The position numbers and the translations under genes were made by a program. A model generated the notes under the pieces. It did not search any database, was not told the origin of the DNA, and was given only the letters and a program-made list of their open reading frames with translations. From Caryophanales bacterium UBA1744 (GTDB taxonomy: Bacteria > Bacillota_I > Bacilli_A > RFN20 > CAG-826), in NCBI GenBank assembly GCA_002314915.1, contig DCHU01000030.1:1-8114 (forward strand): a stretch of 8,114 nt of DNA. Reading direction: 5' to 3'. Of this stretch, positions 1 through 5,436 are shown piece after piece; positions within the stretch are counted from its first letter, which is position 1, and every line of letters begins with the position of its first letter.

Positions 1-1196
1 ATTTCGAGTGAACGGACTGACTTGAGGAAGCACTCTTCGAGTGTAGTACCGATGCCCATGACTTCTCCAGTTGCTTTCATCTGTGTTCCAAGTTTGTTGG
101 AAGCTGATGTGAACTTGTCGAATGGGAATCTTGGGAACTTAGCAACGACATAGTCGAGTGACGGTTCTTTATCTGCAGTTCCGCCTGCGACTGGGATATC
201 CTTAAGCTCCATTCCTAATGCGATTTTTGCGGTAACTCTTGCGATTGGATAACCTGATGCCTTCGATGCAAGTGCTGATGATCTTGAGACACGTGGGTTG
301 ACCTCGATTAAGAAGTATTCGCTTGAGAATGGGTTTAATGCGAACTGAACGTTGCAGCCGCCCTCAATCTTTAATTCTCTGATGATTTTGATAGCCGAAT
401 CATTGAGCATCTTTAAGTCATGCTCATTTAAAGACATGATTGGAGCGACGACCATTGAGTCACCGGTGTGAACGCCTACTGGGTCAATGTTTTCCATTCC
501 GCAGATTGTGATTGCGGTGTCATGTGAGTCGCGCATGACTTCGAATTCGATTTCCTTATAGCCACGAACAGATTTCTCGACGAGAACCTGATGGACTGGG
601 GAGAGGGCGAATCCGTTTCTTGCGACCTCGATTAATTCCTCTTCGCTATAAGCGAAACCTCCGCCTGTACCACCGAGGGTAAAGGCTGGTCTTAGGACGA
701 CTGGGTAGCCGATTCTCTTTGCGGCTGCCATTGCTTCTTCAATGCTGTATGTGATTTCTGATGGGATGACTGGTTCGCCAATCTTCTCGCACATCTCTTT
801 GAAGAGTTCTCTGTCTTCCGCTCTTTCAATCGATTCGCTATTTGTTCCAAGAAGCTGGACTCCACATTCTTTGAGGATTCCTTTCTTCTCTAACTGCATA
901 GCGAGGTTAAGACCTGTCTGTCCGCCAATGCCAGGTACAATTGCATCAGGTCTTTCATAACGAAGAATCTTTGCGATGTAATCAAGTGTCAATGGTTCCA
1001 TATAGACCTTATCTGCGATCTGGGTATCAGTCATGATTGTCGCAGGGTTTGAGTTGCATAAAACGACTTCATAGCCCTCTTCCTTGAGTGCTAAGCAAGC
1101 CTGTGTTCCTGCGTAATCGAATTCGGCTGCCTGTCCGATAACGATAGGGCCTGATCCGATAATCAGGACTTTTTTAACGTCTGTTCTCTTTGCCAT
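1..1196 (-). CDS. carB: Carbamoyl-phosphate synthase large chain, N-terminal part (cut by window edge)
   Basis: The large subunit makes carbamoyl phosphate from bicarbonate, ATP and ammonia passed from the glutaminase subunit CarA, feeding pyrimidine and arginine synthesis in the cytoplasm. Translating from the ATG at 1196-1194 gives 398 residues with no stop before the left edge, so only the first (carboxyphosphate-forming) half of a roughly 1,060-residue protein is present. Visible motifs are GSGPIVIGQAAEFDY at residues 14-28, NSNPATIMTD at 48-57, the glycine-rich ATP-grasp loop TLGGTGGG near residue 175, and the ligand-binding strand IEVNPRVSRSS near residue 300. All match the family and the frame is open throughout. 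An AAAGGAG ribosome binding site lies about 6 bases upstream of the ATG. pyrC ends 14 bases before the start, so the two are almost certainly co-transcribed. The usual partner carA is not between them and is not seen in the window. Confidence 0.97.
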   Translation of the reverse strand, partial: MAKRTDVKKVLIIGSGPIVIGQAAEFDYAGTQACLALKEEGYEVVLCNSNPATIMTDTQIADKVYMEPLTLDYIAKILRYERPDAIVPGIGGQTGLNLAMQLEKKGILKECGVQLLGTNSESIERAEDRELFKEMCEKIGEPVIPSEITYSIEEAMAAAKRIGYPVVLRPAFTLGGTGGGFAYSEEELIEVARNGFALSPVHQVLVEKSVRGYKEIEFEVMRDSHDTAITICGMENIDPVGVHTGDSMVVAPIMSLNEHDLKMLNDSAIKIIRELKIEGGCNVQFALNPFSSEYFLIEVNPRVSRSSALASKASGYPIARVTAKIALGMELKDIPVAGGTADKEPSLDYVVAKFPRFPFDKFTSASNKLGTQMKATGEVMGIGTTLEECFLKSVRSLE

Positions 1197-1210
1197 GAAT
1201 AACTCCTTTG

Positions 1211-2419
1211 TTATTTTTTGTATGCTATGCGGTCATTAACTACTGTTAAGTAATTAACTCCGAATACCTTCATGCCTTCGAATGGCATTGACTTTCCTTT
1301 CGATAGGAAGTCTTTGCTATCGATTACGTACTCTTCATCGAGGTCCCAGATTGTGAAACCGTTCATTGGTAATCCGAATCTCTTTCTTGGGTTAACTGCG
1401 AGTAATTCAATCAACTTCTCAAATGTGATGATTCCTGTCTTTACAAGATATGTGTAGCAGAGCTGGAATGCTGTTTCGATTCCAACAATGCCGAATGGGC
1501 TCTTTTCAAGGCCTCTAGATTTTTCTTCATCGGAATGAGGTGCGTGGTCGGTTGCAATGCAATCGATTGTTCCATCCTTAATGCCTTCGATCAGTGCGAG
1601 TTTATCTTCAGTGGAACGGAGTGGTGGGTTCATCTTCCATCTCCCCTCTTCTTTGATGTCGTTTTCATCGAGAATCAAATAGTGTGGAGCGGTTTCGCAT
1701 GTCACATTTACGCCATCTTTCTTGGCCTGGCGGATAATCTCTACGCTTTCTTTCGTCGAAATGTGACAAACGTGATAGGCTGCACCCGTTTCTTTTGCGA
1801 GTCTGCAGTCTCGAGCGATTTGTTCATACTCAGAAGCTGAGCAAATGCCTCTATGCCCGTGCTCGTGAGCGTATTTTCCGTCATGTATATATCCGCCTTT
1901 GAGCAACGAATTAACTTCGCAGTGTGCAACGACGATTTTATTAAGTTTCTTTGCTTCAAGCATAGCTTGTCTCATCATGTCTTCTTCTTGGATTCCGCGT
2001 CCATCGTCCGAGAATGCAACTACGTATGGCGCCATCGCTTTTAGGTCGGATAACTCGAGTCCAGCCTCTTTGACTGTTATTGAACCATAAGGATATACAT
2101 CGATTACAGCGTCTCTCTCAATGATGTCCAATTGTTCCTTCAAGTGTTCGAAATTATCTGGAACAGGATTGAGGTTAGGCATCGGGCACACGATTGTATA
2201 TCCGCCTCTTGCTGCTGCCGCTGTTCCTGTTGCAATCGTCTCTTTATAAGAAAAACCCGGCTCTCTAAGATGAACATGAACATCAGAGAAACCAGGTAAT
2301 AAACAATAATGATGATTTAATGGAAAAGTAAAATCCAATGAGGCAATAGCAGTGGTGATGCTATCCAAATCCATGTTAGTAGGGTTGTCGAGTTCAACTC
2401 TATTAAAAATAGTATTCAT
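1211..2419 (-). CDS. pyrC: Dihydroorotase (class I)
   Basis: This zinc amidohydrolase cyclises N-carbamoyl-L-aspartate to dihydroorotate, the third step of UMP synthesis. The 402-residue protein carries the first metal-binding motif DVHVHLREPG at residues 46-55, the substrate-binding motif MPNLNPVPD, the segment AFSDDGRGIQ where class I enzymes use an aspartate near the metals, the histidines in VAHCE and YHVCHIST, and the catalytic ATDHAPH. It ends with the family's typical C-terminal part (MPFEGMKVFG). The N-terminus before the metal motif is short and divergent compared with class I enzymes as I remember them. The start at 2419 is supported by AAGAGG about 6 bases upstream. That site lies inside a hairpin (2423-2444), which suggests translational control. 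carB follows closely as the next gene of the unit. Confidence 0.96.
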   Translation of the reverse strand: MNTIFNRVELDNPTNMDLDSITTAIASLDFTFPLNHHYCLLPGFSDVHVHLREPGFSYKETIATGTAAAARGGYTIVCPMPNLNPVPDNFEHLKEQLDIIERDAVIDVYPYGSITVKEAGLELSDLKAMAPYVVAFSDDGRGIQEEDMMRQAMLEAKKLNKIVVAHCEVNSLLKGGYIHDGKYAHEHGHRGICSASEYEQIARDCRLAKETGAAYHVCHISTKESVEIIRQAKKDGVNVTCETAPHYLILDENDIKEEGRWKMNPPLRSTEDKLALIEGIKDGTIDCIATDHAPHSDEEKSRGLEKSPFGIVGIETAFQLCYTYLVKTGIITFEKLIELLAVNPRKRFGLPMNGFTIWDLDEEYVIDSKDFLSKGKSMPFEGMKVFGVNYLTVVNDRIAYKK

Positions 2420-2421
2420 AA

Positions 2422-2520
2422 TTAGACCTCTTGGAAGCTGTCTAGCCCGATAATTAAATATATAGGACTGTATTCTTTTCTTAAAGAAGAAAACGCTTTC
2501 TCTATATCTTTTCTATTCAT
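2422..2520 (-). CDS. Possible 32-codon leader ORF upstream of pyrC (doubtful)
   Basis: An open frame starts at the ATG 2520-2518 and stops at the TAA 2424-2422, just 2 bases before the pyrC ATG and in another frame. It encodes a 32-residue peptide (begins MNRKDIEKAF, ends GLDSFQEV), Lys/Arg-rich at the N-terminus with a short hydrophobic patch YLIIGL. Against it: its ATG directly follows the T-tract of the upstream terminator, there is no ribosome binding site, and the best pyrC promoter candidate lies inside it. If real, it would fill almost the whole gap and could be translationally coupled to pyrC. I recognise no family. Confidence 0.2.
   Translation of the reverse strand: MNRKDIEKAFSSLRKEYSPIYLIIGLDSFQEV
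2423..2444 (-). promoter_or_regulatory. Hairpin sequestering the pyrC ribosome binding site
   Basis: On the minus strand the arms TAGAC (2444-2440) and GTCTA (2427-2423) pair perfectly around a 12-base loop. Inside the loop, CT and AG can pair around a UCCA tip, leaving opposed A-G mismatches. The pyrC Shine-Dalgarno AAGAGG lies in the loop and the 3' arm, so folding would hide it. The loop sequence UCCAAGAGGUCU is one base shorter than the UCCAGAGAGGYU core I recall for PyrR-binding RNA loops. The hairpin is seen in the sequence; a role in pyrimidine-dependent control is inference. Confidence 0.45.
2457..2484 (-). promoter_or_regulatory. Candidate promoter of pyrC-carB
   Basis: On the minus strand TTAAGA (2484-2479, four of six matches to TTGACA) is followed after 16 bases by TATATT (2462-2457, five of six matches to TATAAT). 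Transcription would start near 2450, giving a leader of about 30 bases that begins almost at the hairpin hiding the pyrC ribosome binding site. The -35 match is weak, but a promoter is needed here because a terminator separates pyrC from the gene upstream. Confidence 0.35.
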
Positions 2521-2544
2521 AAAAAAGATGGCGCTTGGCCATCT
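2519..2544 (-). terminator. Intrinsic terminator of the phosphate transporter gene
   Basis: Four bases after the TGA stop of the transporter, the minus strand reads AGATGGC, loop CAAGC, GCCATCT, then a run of T (seven-base-pair perfect stem, 2544-2538 with 2532-2526, T-tract to about 2520). It separates the transporter from the pyrC-carB unit. There is no matching T-tract on the other strand. Confidence 0.9.
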
Positions 2545-2547
2545 AGT

Positions 2548-4230
2548 TCATTCTTCTGTGTCGTGTCCGGTTGGATCGATGATTGAGTAACCGACGTTGA
2601 CTAAGTGGTCAGCAACACGCTCCAAATTGGATAACAATGAGGTGTAATAAGGTGAAAGGACAACTTTGCAACTTCCCTCTTTCATACGATCGTAATGTGC
2701 AGTGCTCAATTCTTTTTTAAGTCTGTCTGTCTCGTCTTCAAGGAGATGCAATTCATGGAGATGAGATGTGTCTTTTTCATCGAAGATTTCTGGTACAATC
2801 GCAACCATCTTCTCGATGACATCGAACATTTGGTTGAATTCTCCAACCGCCTTTTCAGAGAACTTTAAATCATTCTCTTCCATTTCTAGAGCCATCTCAT
2901 AGAAGTTGTTTGCGTGGTCACCAATACGCTCAACGTCATTAATAACGTGGAACCATGAACCGACTCGCTTGCTTTCATCTCCATCAAGGACCCCGGTTAA
3001 TTTAATCAGGTATGGAGTGAGCTTTTCATTGATGTTGTCGATTCTCTCTTCTGTATCGACGAGAATCTTATCTTCCGATTTATCTTGAGTGGTGATTCGC
3101 TTATAGCCTCTCTTAAGGTTTTCAAATGCCAAATCCATCATGCCCATGATTTCTTTCTTGGCCTGCATCTTGGCAATTGCAGGTTCGCCGAGCATCTTGT
3201 CATCGATGAACTGAACAGCTCTATCTTTCTTAATTGAACTTGTATCTTTAATGAGAACTTCGCCCATCTTGGCAATTAAGCCAGCGAATGGAATAGCGAT
3301 TAATGTCACGATGAGGTTATATATTACGTTGCATACAGCGAGAGCTAAACCTGACTGGTTATCAAATGCACCGAGAATTGCGTTACTTACTGTAGTGCCA
3401 CCGACACTTGCAACCACAATCCAAATAATGGAGGTTCCAAGGAGTGCCATAACAATTCTTGCGATCATACAAGAAATGGACATTCTCTTTGAATTAACGT
3501 TGCCACTTAATGAGGCGATAACAGTGATGACGCAAGCGCCAACTGTTGCGCCAATTACCAAGTACAAACCGGATGTAAAGTTGCTGATTGCTCCACTTGC
3601 AACAAGCATGATGACGATACCGGAAGTTGCCGATGATGACTGAACAATTGCGGTGAAAATGGCACCGATTAATACGAGCAATAATGGGAATTGGACAGTG
3701 GAAAATAAGTTACTGAAGAAGTCATAAACTTGAGATCCTGCAGTGAAGACTCCGGACATTGTTTCAAGACCGAAGAACAAGAGTCCCAATCCTGAAAGAA
3801 GTGTGCCTAGGTTCTTGACCAAAGGCTTCTTGAAGAAGGTCATGACCAAACCGATAAATGCGAATCCGATTAAGAATGCGGATAACTTGAACGATCCCGC
3901 TCCTCCAAGAGTGGATAAAGATACGATCAAGCCCGTTGCGGATGTACCGACATACGCTCCAAGCATAATGCATATACCCTGCAATAATGTCATGATGCCT
4001 GCATTTAAGAAGCCGATGACCATGACAGAAGTTGCCGATGATGACTGGATTATTGCGGTAACTGACATACCGATTCCATAACCAGCTAATTTGTTGTTTC
4101 CGATTTTTTTGAAAAGACCTCTTAAACCTTTTCCCGCTACTTTCTTCATTCCGGCGGACATCATTTCCATACCGACCATGAAGACGGTGAGTCCGACCAA
4201 TAAGAGGATTATGTCTTTTGCTAATTCCAT
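2548..4230 (-). CDS. Na+/phosphate cotransporter family protein with C-terminal PhoU-like domain
   Basis: This 560-residue protein belongs to the Na/Pi-cotransporter (NptA/PNaS, SLC34-like) family. Residues 1 to about 325 are hydrophobic membrane segments holding two inverted-repeat units, each with the signature QSSSATS (residues 62-68 and 197-203), the substrate- and sodium-binding motif of the family. Residues from about 340 to 555 are hydrophilic, predicted helical and acidic, with the ERIGDHANN and ERVADHLVN motifs typical of PhoU helical bundles. This transporter-PhoU fusion is common in bacteria. It probably imports inorganic phosphate with sodium at the cytoplasmic membrane, although some relatives have uncertain substrates. 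The ATG at 4230-4228 has a modest AGGA (4244-4241) about 10 bases upstream. It is transcribed divergently from rplM and ends in its own terminator, so it looks monocistronic. No other phosphate genes are nearby. Confidence 0.94.
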   Translation of the reverse strand: MELAKDIILLLVGLTVFMVGMEMMSAGMKKVAGKGLRGLFKKIGNNKLAGYGIGMSVTAIIQSSSATSVMVIGFLNAGIMTLLQGICIMLGAYVGTSATGLIVSLSTLGGAGSFKLSAFLIGFAFIGLVMTFFKKPLVKNLGTLLSGLGLLFFGLETMSGVFTAGSQVYDFFSNLFSTVQFPLLLVLIGAIFTAIVQSSSATSGIVIMLVASGAISNFTSGLYLVIGATVGACVITVIASLSGNVNSKRMSISCMIARIVMALLGTSIIWIVVASVGGTTVSNAILGAFDNQSGLALAVCNVIYNLIVTLIAIPFAGLIAKMGEVLIKDTSSIKKDRAVQFIDDKMLGEPAIAKMQAKKEIMGMMDLAFENLKRGYKRITTQDKSEDKILVDTEERIDNINEKLTPYLIKLTGVLDGDESKRVGSWFHVINDVERIGDHANNFYEMALEMEENDLKFSEKAVGEFNQMFDVIEKMVAIVPEIFDEKDTSHLHELHLLEDETDRLKKELSTAHYDRMKEGSCKVVLSPYYTSLLSNLERVADHLVNVGYSIIDPTGHDTEE

Positions 4231-4282
4231 AATATTCTTGTCCTAACAGGTCTATTTTAACCAAAGAGAATGAATTTAGTAG

Positions 4283-4308
4283 AAAAACCGCTTACTTTGA
4301 TGGTTTTT
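4283..4308. repeat. Inverted repeat in the transporter upstream region
   Basis: AAAAACC (4283-4289) and GGTTTTT (4302-4308) are perfect inverted repeats around a 12-base spacer. On the minus strand this would be a hairpin in the long 5' leader of the phosphate transporter. On the plus strand it resembles a weak A/T-rich terminator, but no gene reads into it. A second dyad, AAGATT-ATT-AATCTT, lies at 4323-4337. Neither is recognised as a known element. Confidence 0.35.
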
Positions 4309-4328
4309 GATACGATTTGCACAAGATT

Positions 4329-4357
4329 ATTAATCTTTATAAAAATTCCTTTGACAA
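4329..4357 (-). promoter_or_regulatory. Candidate promoter of the phosphate transporter gene
   Basis: On the minus strand TTGTCA (4357-4352, five of six matches) is followed after 17 bases by ATTAAT (4334-4329, four of six matches). Its -35 box would use nearly the same bases as the rplM -35 box on the other strand, so the two promoters would lie back to back. The leader would be about 90 bases. The -10 match is weak, so this is tentative. Confidence 0.3.
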
Positions 4358-4379
4358 GATACCTTAAGGTATGGATAAT
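4351..4379 (+). promoter_or_regulatory. Near-consensus promoter of the rplM-rpsI operon
   Basis: TTGACA (4351-4356, perfect) is followed by a 17-base spacer and GATAAT (4374-4379, five of six matches), the best sigma-A-type promoter in the window. Transcription should start near 4386. Such strength fits a highly expressed ribosomal protein operon. Confidence 0.85.
4359..4372. promoter_or_regulatory. Perfect 14-bp palindrome inside the rplM promoter spacer
   Basis: ATACCTTAAGGTAT is a perfect palindrome that fills 14 of the 17 spacer bases between the -35 and -10 boxes of the rplM promoter, and would also touch the proposed divergent transporter promoter. A dimeric repressor or activator site placed here would be well positioned to control RNA polymerase. 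No known operator is recognised. Confidence 0.45.
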
Positions 4380-4385
4380 TTCACT

Positions 4386-4471
4386 CGGCACTACTTTTGA
4401 AAGAGGAAACCCCGGTAAAGTTGAATCACAGAAAAAGATAGTCACAAGACTAGGAAGAAGGAAAAGAAATT
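4386..4471 (+). ncRNA. Structured 5' leader of rplM, possible ribosomal-protein autoregulatory RNA
   Basis: The predicted transcript has about 85 untranslated bases before rplM. Two stems can be read by eye: ACTTT (4393-4397) with AAAGT (4417-4421), and TAGTC (4439-4443) with GACTA (4448-4452) around an ACAA loop. The second stem ends directly at the purine-rich ribosome binding region GGAAGAAGGAAAAG (4453-4466). L13 leader RNAs are known upstream of rplM in Bacillota and control the operon by feedback. The position matches that class, but I cannot confirm that the structure does. Confidence 0.4.
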
Positions 4472-4912
4472 ATGCAGCGTCAAACAACAATGGCAAAGCC
4501 AGCTGAAGTTAAGCGTGCTTGGTATGTCGTCGATGCATCAGACATCGCACTCGGCCGTTTAGCATCTAACGTCGCACAGATCCTCATGGGCAAGAATAAG
4601 CCAACTTATACTCCAAACCAGGATACAGGCGACTGCGTTATCATCATTAACGCATCCAAAGTCAAGCTCACAGGTGATGCTGAGCACAAGAAGAATTACT
4701 ACAACGTCTCTGGTTACAACGGTGGTTTAAGAACCCGTTCAGCAGGCGTCATGAAGAGAGAGTATCCATGTGAAATGGTCGAAAGAGCAGTTTGGGGAAT
4801 GTTACCAAAAGGCCCTCTCGGACGTCAGATGCTCAAGAAGCTCTTCGTCTATGCAGACGACAAGCATGAGCAGGAAGCTCAGAAGCCAGTCGCTCTCAGC
4901 CTCAAGAAATAA
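4472..4912 (+). CDS. rplM: 50S ribosomal protein L13 (uL13)
   Basis: L13 is an early-assembling protein of the large ribosomal subunit that binds 23S rRNA. The 146-residue product has the family length and motifs: WYVVDASDIALGRLAS near residues 18-33, KPTYTPNQDTGD, VIIINASKVKLTG, and the C-terminal signature GMLPKGPLGRQMLKKLFVY. The ATG at 4472 was chosen over the ATG at 4490 because it follows a purine-rich AAGG site, no such site precedes the second ATG, and the resulting start MQRQTTMAKP resembles L13 N-termini of other Bacillota. Codon use leans toward C-ending and selected codons, unlike the minus-strand neighbours, as expected for high expression. rpsI follows after 15 bases in the conserved L13-S9 operon. 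Confidence 0.98.
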   Translation: MQRQTTMAKPAEVKRAWYVVDASDIALGRLASNVAQILMGKNKPTYTPNQDTGDCVIIINASKVKLTGDAEHKKNYYNVSGYNGGLRTRSAGVMKREYPCEMVERAVWGMLPKGPLGRQMLKKLFVYADDKHEQEAQKPVALSLKK

Positions 4913-4927
4913 GGAGATTTAAACACA

Positions 4928-5317
4928 ATGGCAGAAACAAAGTATTACGGCACAGGCCGCAGAAAAGCATCAGTCGCTCGTGTTTACGTCACAGCAGGCT
5001 CAGGCAAGATCACAGTCAATGGCAGAGAAGTCACAGAGTACATGCCATATGCAACTCTTGTCCAGAACCTCAAGCAGCCTTTAGCTCTCACAGGTTCAGA
5101 AGGCAAGTATGATGTCGAAGCATTCACAAATGGTGGCGGCTTCACAGGCCAGGCAGAAGCAATCCGTTTAGGACTTGCTCGCGCACTTCTCGAAGCAGGC
5201 GAAGACAGAAGCACATTAAAAGTTGCTGGTATGTTAACACGTAACAGCCGCGCTAAAGAGCGTAAGAAATACGGTCTCAAGGGCGCAAGACGTGCTCCAC
5301 AGTTCAGCAAGCGTTAA
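4928..5317 (+). CDS. rpsI: 30S ribosomal protein S9 (uS9)
   Basis: S9 sits in the head of the small ribosomal subunit, and its C-terminal tail reaches the P-site tRNA. The 129-residue protein starts with the typical YYGTGRRKASVARV, contains NGREVTEYMP and GGGFTGQAEAIRLGLARALL, and ends in the basic tail RAKERKKYGLKGARRAPQFSKR-type region with the invariant terminal Lys-Arg (visible as QFSKR). The ribosome binding site AAGGAG begins inside the rplM stop codon (TAAGGAG, from 4910), so translation of the two genes is closely linked. The operon ends in a strong terminator 23 bases downstream. Codon bias matches rplM. Confidence 0.98.
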   Translation: MAETKYYGTGRRKASVARVYVTAGSGKITVNGREVTEYMPYATLVQNLKQPLALTGSEGKYDVEAFTNGGGFTGQAEAIRLGLARALLEAGEDRSTLKVAGMLTRNSRAKERKKYGLKGARRAPQFSKR

Positions 5318-5339
5318 TTCGTTTACTCAACAGGAATAC

Positions 5340-5370
5340 AAGCTCAGCTATGCTGGGCTTTTTCTTTTGT
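5340..5370 (+). terminator. Intrinsic terminator of the rplM-rpsI operon
   Basis: A nine-base-pair stem, AAGCTCAGC (5340-5348) with GCTGGGCTT (5352-5360) including one G-U pair, has a TAT loop and is followed by a T-rich tract to about 5370. It starts 22 bases after the rpsI stop. Its 3' half GCTGGGCTTTTT recurs in the tRNA terminator at 8073-8084. Confidence 0.92.
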
Positions 5371-5436
5371 TTTATAAAAACCCCTCCAGTTAGTTGTCCA
5401 ACATAATGGGTTCACTTCAAGCGTGCGAGCCTTCTT
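5371..5436. other. Short intergenic stretch, possibly an insertion-sequence end remnant
   Basis: This spacer between the two convergent genes holds no ORF. On the minus strand it includes GAAGTGAACCC, then GTTGGACAAC, then GGGGTTTTT, an order that resembles terminal regions of IS3-type elements as I remember them. AACCC and GGGTT could also pair as a loose, long-looped terminator for the dehydrogenase gene. There is no transposase and no second end in the window, so the label is tentative. Confidence 0.2.

Noticed and set aside
3251..4081. Long open frames on the plus strand within the phosphate transporter gene
   Set aside because: They mirror the transporter's codons, lack ribosome binding sites, and the transporter frame has clear family motifs throughout.
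4257..4506. Small ORFs on both strands in the transporter-rplM intergenic region
   Set aside because: They overlap a strong promoter and leader, and the plus one runs through the rplM ribosome binding site in another frame; neither has a credible start.
4984..5310. Long open frame (108 codons) on the minus strand opposite rpsI
   Set aside because: It is fully antisense to a highly biased ribosomal protein gene and has no ribosome binding site or recognisable motif.
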